Positions 8,519-17,192 of a stretch of 64,000 nt of DNA are shown in pieces. The number at the start of each line of letters is the position of its first letter. Position 1 is the first letter of the stretch. Both the position numbers and the translations under genes were made by a program. Source of the stretch: Geothrix fuzhouensis (GTDB lineage Bacteria; Acidobacteriota; Holophagae; Holophagales; Holophagaceae); assembly GCF_024609325.1 (NCBI RefSeq), contig NZ_JANHMQ010000001.1, positions 1,302,001 to 1,366,000 on the forward strand. The letters run 5' to 3'. Below the pieces are notes generated by a model, which worked only from the letters and a program-made list of their open reading frames with translations, was not told where the DNA came from and made no database searches.

Positions 8519-8555
8519 GCCTTTGGCTTCGGTGGCCAACGCTCCTTCAGCTGGG
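8519..8555 (-). pseudogene. Degenerate tRNA-Arg fragment (D arm and anticodon arm)
   Basis: GCCTTTGGCTTCGGTGGCCAACGCT... on the plus strand matches the anticodon arm and D arm of the intact tRNA-Arg 80 bases away, with a few substitutions and a small deletion. The anticodon loop has changed to CACCGAA and no acceptor or T arm follows, so it cannot be a working tRNA. The stop codon of the amidase gene lies inside it. Confidence 0.75.
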
Positions 8556-9332
8556 CCCGGCCACGGTCCTCCGGCGCACGCTGCCGTTGGCCTGGGCGAA
8601 GTAGCGGCGGACACCCCGGGTGATGGCATCGGCCACCTTGGCGCGGAACGCGGCGTCCTTGAGCTTCGCTTCCTCCTTCAGGTTGGAGATGAAGGCCACC
8701 TCCACCAGGACGGCTGGCATGGCAGCGCCCCGCAGGACGATGAAGGGGGCCTGTTTAACGCCACGCTCCTTGATGCCCGCCAGGCGGTTCAGTTGGCCCT
8801 GGATGGCCACGGCCAGCCGCTCGGAATCCTGGAGGAAGGCCTTCTGGGCCAGGTCGTCCAGGATGCTCGCCACCACGCTGTCCGCTCCAGCCGGGGCGGC
8901 CCCGGCGCCAGCGTTCTCGACGGCCACCACCTCCTCGTCGTCACCCTTCCCCAGGCTCAGGAAGTAGACTTCGGAACCCCGGGCGGCCCTAGTTCGAGCA
9001 GCGTTCAGGTGGAGGCTGATGAAGAGATCGGCGCCCTGGGCGTTGGCGGCCCGCGCCCGATCCCAGAGGGGAATGAACGTGTCGTCGTCGCGGGTGAAGA
9101 CGGCCTCGAAACCGGCAGCCTCGAGCTTGGCGGCCACCGCCCGGCCGATTTCCAGGGCAGCCGCCTTCTCTTTCAGGCCCTTGGGACCCTTGGCGCCGCT
9201 GTCGTCCCCGCCGTGCCCGGGATCCACCATGACCTTCAGCCGCGGGGGATGGACCGGCGGACCGGTAGGTTTGGGACTCTGGGCCCAAGACAGTAGGCTG
9301 AATGTGAGCAGGAGGCTCAGGAGTCGAATCAT
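8547..9332 (-). CDS. N-acetylmuramoyl-L-alanine amidase (Amidase_3)
   Basis: This 261-residue exported enzyme starts with a signal peptide (MIRLLSLLLTFSLLSWAQ). It carries the zinc amidase fold: VMVDPGHGGDDSG with the first zinc His, then the catalytic-domain motifs FISLHLNA and VLVEVAFISN. It cleaves the bond between MurNAc and the stem peptide during septum splitting or wall turnover. The ATG at 9332 overlaps the divergent hisS start codon; an alternative ATG at 9353 would place seven more residues before the signal peptide. The C-terminus runs into tRNA-derived sequence and ends RRRTVAGPS. Confidence 0.9.
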   Translation of the reverse strand: MIRLLSLLLTFSLLSWAQSPKPTGPPVHPPRLKVMVDPGHGGDDSGAKGPKGLKEKAAALEIGRAVAAKLEAAGFEAVFTRDDDTFIPLWDRARAANAQGADLFISLHLNAARTRAARGSEVYFLSLGKGDDEEVVAVENAGAGAAPAGADSVVASILDDLAQKAFLQDSERLAVAIQGQLNRLAGIKERGVKQAPFIVLRGAAMPAVLVEVAFISNLKEEAKLKDAAFRAKVADAITRGVRRYFAQANGSVRRRTVAGPS

Positions 9333-10572
9333 GGCCCAATCGGTAAAAGGCATGCGGGATCTGTTCGGGGCGGAGCTGCGTTGGTTCCAGCATATCGAAG
9401 ATACCGCCCGCCGGGTGTTCGGCCGCCACGGCTATGGCGAAATCCGCACCCCCATCCTGGAAGAACTGGATGTGTTCAAGCGCAGCGTGGGCGAAAGCTC
9501 CGACATCGTGAACAAGGAAATGTACCAGTTCACGGACAAGGGTGGGCGCGACGTGGTGATGCGCCCCGAGAACACCGCGGGCGTGGTGCGGGCCGCCATC
9601 CAGCACAAGCTGGTGGCCTCCAGCGATCCCGCCCTGTTCTATTACATTGGCCCTCAGTTCCGGTACGAGCGCATGCAGACAGGCCGGTACCGGCAGTTCT
9701 GGCAGATCGGCGCCGAGAGCTTCGGCGTGGCCTCCCCCGAAAGCGAGGCCGAGAGCCTGCTCATGCTCCACAGTTTCCTCAAGGAACTGGGTCTGAAGCA
9801 GATGGTCTTCTCCATCAACAGCGTGGGCACGCCCGAGTCGCGCCCCGCTTTCTACGCGGCTTTCCGCGCCTTCTTCGAAGCGCGGCAGGATCAGTTTTGT
9901 GCCGACTGCCACCGGCGCATCGAGTCCAATCCGCTGCGCGTCCTGGACTGCAAGAACGAAACCTGTCAGACGGCGCTCGCAGGGCACCCGGTGATCACGG
10001 ACTACCTGGATGAGGCCTCGGCCAAGCACCATGCGCGGCTCAAGACCCTGCTCACGGAACTGGGCATCCCCTTCGAAGAGAACCCGCGCCTCGTGCGCGG
10101 CCTGGACTACTACACCCGCACGGCCTTCGAGTTGCTCAGCTCCGACCTGGGCGCCCAGAGCGCCCTGCTGGGCGGCGGCCGCTATGACGGCCTGGTGAAG
10201 CAGCTGGGCGGTCCCGAGGTGCCGGCCTTCGGCTGGGCCATCGGCCTCGACCGTCTGGCCATGGTGCTTCAGCAGATCCGCGGCGACGCGCCCCACACCC
10301 CCCCGACCCTGCTCATCCCCTTGGGCGAACGAGCCGCCACAGAAGCCTTCAAGCTGGCCCGCAGCCTGTGGGACGCTGGCATCGCCCTGCAGTTGGAGAC
10401 CCGCGGCGGGGCCCTCAAGAAGGCCATGGCCACCGCCAATCGCATGGGCGTGCAAACAGTCCTCATCCTGGGTGAGGGTGAACTGGACAGTGGCACCGTC
10501 ACCGTCAAGCACATGGCCACCGGCGAGCAGGAGAGCTGGCCGTTGGGCGACGTGGTCACACGGCTGAGATGA
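9331..10572 (+). CDS. hisS: Histidine--tRNA ligase
   Basis: This 413-residue class II synthetase charges tRNA-His. It shows motif 2 (RYERMQTGRYRQFWQ), the histidine-binding signatures RGLDYYTRTAFE and GGGRYDGL, and the C-terminal anticodon-binding domain from about residue 325 (TLLIPLGERAATEAF). The start MAQSVKGMRDLF fits the family; AGGAG lies 8 bases upstream, inside the amidase gene. RPENTAGVVRA replaces the common RPEGTA. The stop codon is 10 bases from the convergent HTH/TPR gene. Confidence 0.96.
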   Translation: MAQSVKGMRDLFGAELRWFQHIEDTARRVFGRHGYGEIRTPILEELDVFKRSVGESSDIVNKEMYQFTDKGGRDVVMRPENTAGVVRAAIQHKLVASSDPALFYYIGPQFRYERMQTGRYRQFWQIGAESFGVASPESEAESLLMLHSFLKELGLKQMVFSINSVGTPESRPAFYAAFRAFFEARQDQFCADCHRRIESNPLRVLDCKNETCQTALAGHPVITDYLDEASAKHHARLKTLLTELGIPFEENPRLVRGLDYYTRTAFELLSSDLGAQSALLGGGRYDGLVKQLGGPEVPAFGWAIGLDRLAMVLQQIRGDAPHTPPTLLIPLGERAATEAFKLARSLWDAGIALQLETRGGALKKAMATANRMGVQTVLILGEGELDSGTVTVKHMATGEQESWPLGDVVTRLR

Positions 10573-10582
10573 CCCCTGGAAT

Positions 10583-12418
10583 CTAGGATCGGACAGCTTT
10601 CAGGAGGACCTTGAACCGGGGATCCTTCCGAATGGGGTCGGCCATGGGTTCGCGCTCGAGGTAGATCAGGTATTCGCAGCGTTCCTCCAGGGCCTTCTGC
10701 AGACTCTTGATTTCCCCCTCGCGATCCCCCAGGCCACCCTGGATCCCCGCCAGGTACAGGGCGGGAACGTAGAGGGGCTTGCCACCGAAATCGGGAGGGT
10801 GCCGGAGTAGGTCGAGCATCTCTTCGGCCCGCCGATGGTCGCCCTTCGCCGCATAGGCATGACCGAGGAAGAGCGTCATGCCTGGAGCCCGACCGGAAAG
10901 CTCCCAGCCCTGACGCAGGGCGGTGATGGCCTCGTCGAAGCGCCCCTGCATCTCCAGGGCCCGGCCCAGGTTCAGATATCCCAAGATGAAATTGGGGTCG
11001 AGCTCCAGAGCCTTTTGCGAGGCGGTGGCTGCTTCCCCGTAGCGCCGGGCGAAATAGTAGGCTTCGGCCACGGCGGACTTCACCGCGGGGGAGAGGGGGT
11101 CCAGTTCCTCGGCCTTCCGCAGCTCTGTCAGAGCATCTTCGCTGCGTCCACGGGCGTTCAGGTAGAGGGCGTACCACTGATGGGCCGTGGCGTAGCCAGG
11201 ATTCAATTCGATCGCCCGCCGGAAGGAGTCTTCGGCACCGCTCCAATCCCACTCGTAGATGAGGCGGATGTGCCCGAGGGAGGCGTGGGCCTCGGCCAGG
11301 GCCGGGTCGAGTGCCAGAGCGGCCATCACTTCCTGCTTGGCCAGAGGCATGGCCTCCTTGGGTGCCATGGTGCCCATCTCCGCGGAACCCAGCAGAGCAT
11401 AGCAATCCGCCATCCCCACATGGGTCGGCGCGAAGGTCGGATCCAGTTGGGCGGCAATCCTGAACTGTTCCAGGGCCCGGTAGAGGTCCTGTGGAGTGCG
11501 CTTGTTCCAGAGGAACCGCCCCTTTAGGTAGGCCACGTAGGCTTCCGGTTTCACCGCCCGGGGATGGGCGCGCCCAGGTTCCAGCCGGAGGCTGATGCCG
11601 TCGGCGATGGCATCCGCCACATCGCGTTGGAGCACGAGGACGTCACTGACATCGCGGTCATAGCTGTGGTCCCAGACGTGGGTCTCGTCGTAGCCCCGGA
11701 CCAGGTGCGCAGTGACTCGGACTCGATCGCCCACGCGCCGGACTGAACCCTGCAGCAAGTAGTCCACGCCCAGCTCCCGGGCGATCTGGCGAGGCCGTTT
11801 CGCGGTATTACGATAGTCCTGGGCAGAGCGCAGGGCCACCACCCGCGCCCCTTCGCCCTGCTGCTGCCCCAGCTGGGTGATCAACTCCTCGGTGAATCCA
11901 TCGCTGAAGAATTCCTGGTTCTTCTCCTCCCCGAGATTAACGAACGGCAGCACCGCCAGCGCGGGCCCAGGGCGTACATGACCGATGCGGCCGATCAGCA
12001 TCCAGGCCCCGGCGGTGAGGAGAAGCCCCAAGAGCGACCAGAGGACCAGGGGCCCAACCCGCGCGCCCCGCAGGGGCACCTTGGCCGGGATGGCCATGAG
12101 GTCGGGTTCATTCACCTCCCGAGGGGGCGCGGGTGAAGCTGGAGAGTCAGCCTCGTCTCCCGCCGTTCCGGGCGAATCGCACACCCCATGTTCCCCGTCT
12201 GGATCATTCCCATTCCCCGGCGAAAGGCGGCGTCCAGCCAACCAGAGGTCCACTTCGGAACGATGGGCGAACACGCTGCCCTGCTTGTCATGCAGGTGCC
12301 GGTGGATGGGCAGGCCTTCCGATTTCTCCCAGCGCTGGACGGTTCGGACGTCCCGGTCCAGGTAGGCCGCGATCTCCTTCCAGGATTCGAGGCGCGCCTC
12401 CAGGACTTCGTGTGCCAT
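10583..12418 (-). CDS. Membrane-anchored HTH regulator with TolB-like and TPR domains
   Basis: The 611-residue protein has a MerR/excisionase-like helix-turn-helix at residues about 10-60 (WKEIAAYLDRDVRTVQRWEKSEG). A linker and one transmembrane helix near residue 125-145 (LVLWSLLGLLLTAGAWMLI) follow. Next comes a TolB/FlgO-type domain (LAVLPFVNLGEEKNQEFFSDGF), and then at least six TPR units to the end. This is CadC-like architecture with a cytosolic DNA-binding head and an outside sensor or scaffold. The ATG at 12418 has GGAGAGG upstream and fits the HTH, so I prefer it to the first in-frame codon at 12484. Its targets are unknown. Confidence 0.85.
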   Translation of the reverse strand: MAHEVLEARLESWKEIAAYLDRDVRTVQRWEKSEGLPIHRHLHDKQGSVFAHRSEVDLWLAGRRLSPGNGNDPDGEHGVCDSPGTAGDEADSPASPAPPREVNEPDLMAIPAKVPLRGARVGPLVLWSLLGLLLTAGAWMLIGRIGHVRPGPALAVLPFVNLGEEKNQEFFSDGFTEELITQLGQQQGEGARVVALRSAQDYRNTAKRPRQIARELGVDYLLQGSVRRVGDRVRVTAHLVRGYDETHVWDHSYDRDVSDVLVLQRDVADAIADGISLRLEPGRAHPRAVKPEAYVAYLKGRFLWNKRTPQDLYRALEQFRIAAQLDPTFAPTHVGMADCYALLGSAEMGTMAPKEAMPLAKQEVMAALALDPALAEAHASLGHIRLIYEWDWSGAEDSFRRAIELNPGYATAHQWYALYLNARGRSEDALTELRKAEELDPLSPAVKSAVAEAYYFARRYGEAATASQKALELDPNFILGYLNLGRALEMQGRFDEAITALRQGWELSGRAPGMTLFLGHAYAAKGDHRRAEEMLDLLRHPPDFGGKPLYVPALYLAGIQGGLGDREGEIKSLQKALEERCEYLIYLEREPMADPIRKDPRFKVLLKAVRS

Positions 12419-12830
12419 CGCCTCTCCGCTCGAAGGCCCCTCATGGGCCAGAACTGAGTGCAAGAACTGACGACTGGATATCACGGAATTCTACATGAAC
12501 CTTCTTGCCTATGGGAACAAATCCCAGGAATCATAGGCATTGGAGACACGACAAAGGACGACATGCGCGCATTACCGCTGGCCGCCTACCCAGGGATCGA
12601 CCCACGTTATCCAGCGGACCCAGGCCGAACCGGGAGCCCAATGATGTCCCTGTCCCCTCCGAGGAATTTCTTCATTCTGCTCTGCAGTCTCAGCCTTGAA
12701 CCACCTGGGGGCCTGGGATTCGAAACCGGCGGGGCGGATCGAGTCATGGGCGCCCTCATGCCCCTGAGCATCGCCGGCTACATCTACCGCATCTGATGCA
12801 GACCCCGGGACAGCCCGGGCGGGAGGCAGC
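12419..12830. other. Intergenic region without convincing gene
   Basis: This 412-base divergent spacer must hold the promoters of the HTH/TPR regulator and of the activase fusion gene. A short plus-strand frame (12641-12796, 51 codons, starting MMSLSPPRNFF) has no clear ribosome-binding site or recognisable domain. I do not call it a gene. Confidence 0.5.
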
Positions 12831-15800
12831 ATGGCACGGTTCATCGGTCTCGACCTCGGCGCGGAGACCCTCAAGGCCGCGGAGCTGGTGCGGTCGGGGG
12901 AGGGCTGGACCTGGGCGCGGCGGGCCTGCATCACCCACGGAAAGGACCCCGGAGGAGCCCTCCTGCGCCTGCTCGGTGAGTGGGGCTGGGATGGGGTGGC
13001 TGGCGCGGCCGTGACGGGTCGCCTGGGCCGCCCGGTGGCCCTGGCGCGGGTGCCTGGACGCCAGGCCCTCGCCGCGGGCTTCCGGTTCAGGTACGGGATC
13101 GAACCCGCCACCGTCGTGTCCATCGGTAGCCGCGGCTTTTCGGTGCTGGAGCTCCGGGGTACCGGGCATGAGGTCTATCGGGAGAACGGTCGCTGCGCGC
13201 AGGGGACGGGGAATTTCCTGCACCAGCTGGTGGGGCGGTTCGGACTCACCGTCGAAGAGGCCTCGGCTCTCGCCCAGGGCGTGACCGATCCGGCTCCCTT
13301 GTCGGGCCGCTGCCCCGTGATCCTCAAAACAGACATGACCCACCTGGCCAACAAGGGGGAATCCCGCGAACGCATCCTCGCAGGGCTGCTCGACGCCATC
13401 GCGGAGAACGTGCAGGCCCTCATGAAGCCGAAGGTCTGTCCCGAGCGCCTGCTCCTGGCCGGTGGCGTGGCCCGTTCCGCCCGCATCCAGGCCCACTTCC
13501 GCCGCCACGCGGAGGCCCACGGGATGACCTTTCTGGAGGCCGCAGAGGAAGACCGCCTCTACCTGGAAGCCCTGGGTTGTGCCCTCCTGGCCGCCGAGGC
13601 CCCGGGACCACTGCCTGGACTGGAAGCCCTGCTGTGCCCGCCGGATCGCGCGGTGATGGAGGCCTCCGAACCGCTGTCGTTCTACCTCGACCGGGTCCGC
13701 CGCCTGCCGGGGCCCCCCGAGCCTCTGGCTGCGGGGCCCGTAGAGACCCTTCCCGTCGAGGTGATCGTAGGCTTCGACATCGGCTCCACGGGTTCGAAAG
13801 CGGTGGCACTGGAGCCCGAGAGCGGGACCGTGCTCTGGGAAGCCTACTTGCCCACCGATGGCGCGCCGGTGGCGGCCGCCCAGGCCCTCATGCGCCACCT
13901 CCTGGCGAGCCCCGCCGCCGCGCACCACCTCCGGGGCTTCGGCGTGACCGGGTCGGGCCGGGAGATCGTGGGTTCCTTGCTCTCCGTATGCTACGGCCGG
14001 GAGGCGGTGTTCGTGCTCAACGAGATCGCCGCCCACGCCACCGGCGCGCTGCAGTGCGATCCGCGGGTGGACACCATCTTCGAGATCGGCGGCCAGGACG
14101 CCAAATACATCCGGCTCGCCGACGGCAAGGTGGTGGACGCAGCCATGAACGAGGCCTGTTCCGCTGGCACCGGCTCCTTCATCGAGGAGCAGGGGCGCCG
14201 CTTCACCGGGATCGATTCCGTGGCGCAACTGGGCGAGGTGGCCCTGTCCGCGGACCACTGCATCTCCTTGGGCCAGCACTGCTCGATCTTCATGGCCGAA
14301 GTCATCGACGCGGCCGTGGCTGCCGGCCTTCCCCAGGCCACCATCATCTCGGGCATCTACGACTCCGTGGTGGCGAACTACCTGAACCGCGTGAAGGGCA
14401 GCCGTTCCGTGGGGCAGGTGATCTTCTGCCAAGGCATGCCCTTCGCCTCGGACGCCCTGGCCGCGGCGGTGGCCCGCCAGACTGGCGCCGAGGTCATCGT
14501 GCCGCCCAAGCCCGGCCTCATGGGCGCCGTGGGCATCGCCCTCTTGGCCGCCCGCGAGCTGGCCTGGGAGGAGGTGGACGACCTGGATGGCGCCCGCTTC
14601 CTCCAGGCTGAAGTGGCCGCCAAGGATCAGTTCGTCTGCACCGCCACGCAGGGTTGCGGCGGGGCCGGGAACAAGTGCCGGATCGACCGCCTCACCACGC
14701 GCGTGGACGGCACCAGCACCAAGTTCACCTGGGGGGGCGGCTGCTCCCTGTGGGACAAGGGCACCCGGCGGGCCAAGCTGCCGGACCGGGCCCCCGATCC
14801 CTTCCGGGAACACCGGGAGCTGGTCGCCCAGGTGTCCGCGCGACTCTCGGAGCGCCGGGGCCGGCCCCTCATCGGGATCAGCAGCGAGTTCCAACTTCAG
14901 GGCTCCTTCCCCTTCTTCGCCACCTACCTCCACGCCCTGGGCTTCGACCTCCAGGTGGCCCCCGCGCCGGGGCGCGACACCCTGAAGCGGGGCATCGAAG
15001 AAGCCGGCGCCCCGTTCTGCGCGCCCATGCAGCAGTACCACGGCCTGGTGGCCGGGATGGCGGACGCCAAACCGGACTATCTTTTCCTGCCCATGATGCG
15101 GGAGCTGCCGAGAGTGGGCGGGGAACCTCACGCCGTGGTCTGCCCCATCTCCCAAGGCGCCCCGGATGTGCTGCGCCTGGGCCTGGGCGACGGCGGACCG
15201 AAGGTGCTGTCCCCCGTCGTGGATTTCGGTCCCGGGGCCTATGACTCCCCGGCCTTCCTCACCGTTTGCCGGCGCCTGGCCGCGGACCTGGGCAAGGATC
15301 TGCCTTCTGAATGGCGCTCCGCCTGGCGGGCCGCCCGGTCCGCCCAGCTGGCTTTCGAAGCGGACCTGCAGGACCTGGGCCGCCGGGCCTTGGCCTACTG
15401 CCGGGAACGGAACCTCGTGCCCGTGGTGCTGCTGGGCCGGAGCTACACCCTGCACAACGACGTGCTGAATTCCAACGTCCCCACCATCCTCCGGGAGCAG
15501 GGCGCCATCGCCATCCCGCTGGATTGCCTGCCCATGGACGCGGGCGTGCCCATCTTCGACGAAGTCTTCTGGGGGCACAGCCAGCGCATTTTGCGAGCCG
15601 CTTGGCAGATCCGCCGGACAGCGGGGCTCTACAGCATCTTCTGCTCGAACTACGCCTGTGGGCCCGACAGCTTCACCGTCCCGTTCTTCGCCTGGCTCAT
15701 GGAGGGGCGCCCTTACGCCGTCATCGAAACCGATGGGCATGCGGGGGACGCCGGCACCAAGACGCGGGTGGAGGCCTTCCTCCACTGCGTCCGCGAAGAC

Positions 15801-17141
15801 CGGCTGCGCGAGGGCCAGCACGAACCCAGGCCCGCCGCGGACCTCTGCGTGGGAACCCGCACCTTCCAGGAAATCCACCGCAAAGGGGAACGCCTCCTGA
15901 TCCCGCCGATGGGTCCAGAGGCCGAAGCCGCCGCCGCGACCCTGCGGGGCTTGGGCGTGCGCGCGGAAGTGCTGCCACCTTCGGATGCGACCGCGCTCCG
16001 GTTGGGGCGGCGACAGACCTCCGGAAAGGAGTGCCTGCCCATGACCCTGGTGCTGGGGGGGCTCCTCGCCTACCTGGAGCGGCACCCGCAGGAGCGCGTG
16101 GTCCTGCTCCTCCCGGCCGCCTTCGGCCCCTGCCGCATGGGGGCGTACCGAACCCTGCACCAGCTGATCCTGAAGCGACTGGGCGAGGATGCGCGGGTGC
16201 GGATCTGGTCCCCGCCCTACGGCGACTATTTCCGCGGCCTGCCCACGGGCTTCAAAGCCCTCATCCTCGCAGGCATGGCGGCCTTCGGCACCCTGGAGCG
16301 GGCCCTCTGCCAGGTTCGGGCCGCGGAGCGGACGCCCGGCGCGGCCGACGCCATCCGGGATAAGTGGGCCGCATGCATCGCAGCCCATCTCGAAACCACG
16401 GCCGCAGGCGATCTCGGCGCCGCACGGGTCATCTCTGAAGTGGCCACGGGCCGCATCTATGGCCTCCCGGTCCTGCTTCGCCAGGCCCTCGCAGAACTCC
16501 GCCGGTCGGATACCGGTGCGGATCTGCCCCGGGTCCTGCTTACCGGGGAGATCTACGTGCGCCTCGATCCCTTCGCCAACGGCGAGATGGCGCGGGCCCT
16601 GGCCGCGCGTGGCCTCCGGGTGGATATCGAAGCCACCACCGACTTCATCGAATATTCCGAATACACCGAGCGGGCCCAGGGTGCCAAGACCGGCCCGGCT
16701 GCCTGGGTTGAGCGGTGGGTCCGGGAGCGGATCCTGGCTGTGGCCGAAGGGGCTCTGGAGTCCGAACTCGGGTGGCCGCGCCGTGGGACCCTGCCTCAGA
16801 TCCTGGCCACCGCCGCGCCTTACCTCCGCGAGGCGCTGGAAGGCGAGGCCGTGCTCACGATCGGCGCCCCTCTCCTGGGCTGGCGCCGCGGCGAGATCGA
16901 CGCTGCCGTCCTCGTGGGGCCCCTGGAGTGCATGCCCTCCAAATTGGCGGACGCGCAGTTCATCCATGCCACGGAACGGGAGGGCCTGCTGACCCTCTCG
17001 CTGCCCCTGAACGGGGAATCGTTGGACTTGGAGGCCCTGGACGCCTTCGCCTTCGAGGTCCGCCGACGGCACCTGCATCGCCGCCAGATCCGCCGTCCCG
17101 CGCCCCCGGATGACCTGCTCCGCACCGCCTCTTCCATCTGA
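12831..17141 (+). CDS. Fused acyl-CoA dehydratase activase / dehydratase-related protein
   Basis: This 1,436-residue protein joins two BadF/BcrA-type ATPase activase domains (about 1-285 and 311-590) to a DUF2229/2-hydroxyacyl-CoA dehydratase-like region. Each activase half has a glycine-rich phosphate motif (GLDLGAETLK; GFDIGSTGSK) and a cysteine pair spaced like the cluster ligands of the homodimeric activases: Cys122/Cys161 and Cys443/Cys484. The C-terminal half contains GAPFCAPMQQYHG and FCSNYACGPDSF, further candidate Fe-S ligands. Known activases use ATP to push one electron into 2-hydroxyacyl-CoA or benzoyl-CoA-type enzymes. No separate dehydratase subunits lie nearby and the substrate is unknown. 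GGGAGG precedes the ATG. Confidence 0.88.
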   Translation: MARFIGLDLGAETLKAAELVRSGEGWTWARRACITHGKDPGGALLRLLGEWGWDGVAGAAVTGRLGRPVALARVPGRQALAAGFRFRYGIEPATVVSIGSRGFSVLELRGTGHEVYRENGRCAQGTGNFLHQLVGRFGLTVEEASALAQGVTDPAPLSGRCPVILKTDMTHLANKGESRERILAGLLDAIAENVQALMKPKVCPERLLLAGGVARSARIQAHFRRHAEAHGMTFLEAAEEDRLYLEALGCALLAAEAPGPLPGLEALLCPPDRAVMEASEPLSFYLDRVRRLPGPPEPLAAGPVETLPVEVIVGFDIGSTGSKAVALEPESGTVLWEAYLPTDGAPVAAAQALMRHLLASPAAAHHLRGFGVTGSGREIVGSLLSVCYGREAVFVLNEIAAHATGALQCDPRVDTIFEIGGQDAKYIRLADGKVVDAAMNEACSAGTGSFIEEQGRRFTGIDSVAQLGEVALSADHCISLGQHCSIFMAEVIDAAVAAGLPQATIISGIYDSVVANYLNRVKGSRSVGQVIFCQGMPFASDALAAAVARQTGAEVIVPPKPGLMGAVGIALLAARELAWEEVDDLDGARFLQAEVAAKDQFVCTATQGCGGAGNKCRIDRLTTRVDGTSTKFTWGGGCSLWDKGTRRAKLPDRAPDPFREHRELVAQVSARLSERRGRPLIGISSEFQLQGSFPFFATYLHALGFDLQVAPAPGRDTLKRGIEEAGAPFCAPMQQYHGLVAGMADAKPDYLFLPMMRELPRVGGEPHAVVCPISQGAPDVLRLGLGDGGPKVLSPVVDFGPGAYDSPAFLTVCRRLAADLGKDLPSEWRSAWRAARSAQLAFEADLQDLGRRALAYCRERNLVPVVLLGRSYTLHNDVLNSNVPTILREQGAIAIPLDCLPMDAGVPIFDEVFWGHSQRILRAAWQIRRTAGLYSIFCSNYACGPDSFTVPFFAWLMEGRPYAVIETDGHAGDAGTKTRVEAFLHCVREDRLREGQHEPRPAADLCVGTRTFQEIHRKGERLLIPPMGPEAEAAAATLRGLGVRAEVLPPSDATALRLGRRQTSGKECLPMTLVLGGLLAYLERHPQERVVLLLPAAFGPCRMGAYRTLHQLILKRLGEDARVRIWSPPYGDYFRGLPTGFKALILAGMAAFGTLERALCQVRAAERTPGAADAIRDKWAACIAAHLETTAAGDLGAARVISEVATGRIYGLPVLLRQALAELRRSDTGADLPRVLLTGEIYVRLDPFANGEMARALAARGLRVDIEATTDFIEYSEYTERAQGAKTGPAAWVERWVRERILAVAEGALESELGWPRRGTLPQILATAAPYLREALEGEAVLTIGAPLLGWRRGEIDAAVLVGPLECMPSKLADAQFIHATEREGLLTLSLPLNGESLDLEALDAFAFEVRRRHLHRRQIRRPAPPDDLLRTASSI

Positions 17142-17192
17142 TCAAATCCCCCAACTCCACCGGCCCTTGGCCGACCTTGCACCGGAGTCACC

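Noticed and set aside
12641-12796. A 51-codon frame before the activase fusion gene
   Set aside because: The composition is not gene-like, the start has no ribosome-binding site and no homologous motif is visible; the region is more likely promoter DNA.
12756-17078. A 1,440-codon open frame on the strand opposite the activase fusion gene
   Set aside because: Its product is low-complexity (Gly/His/Ala/Arg-rich) with no domain. It arises because GC-rich codon bias removes stop codons from the antisense frame, while the plus-strand gene has clear motifs throughout.
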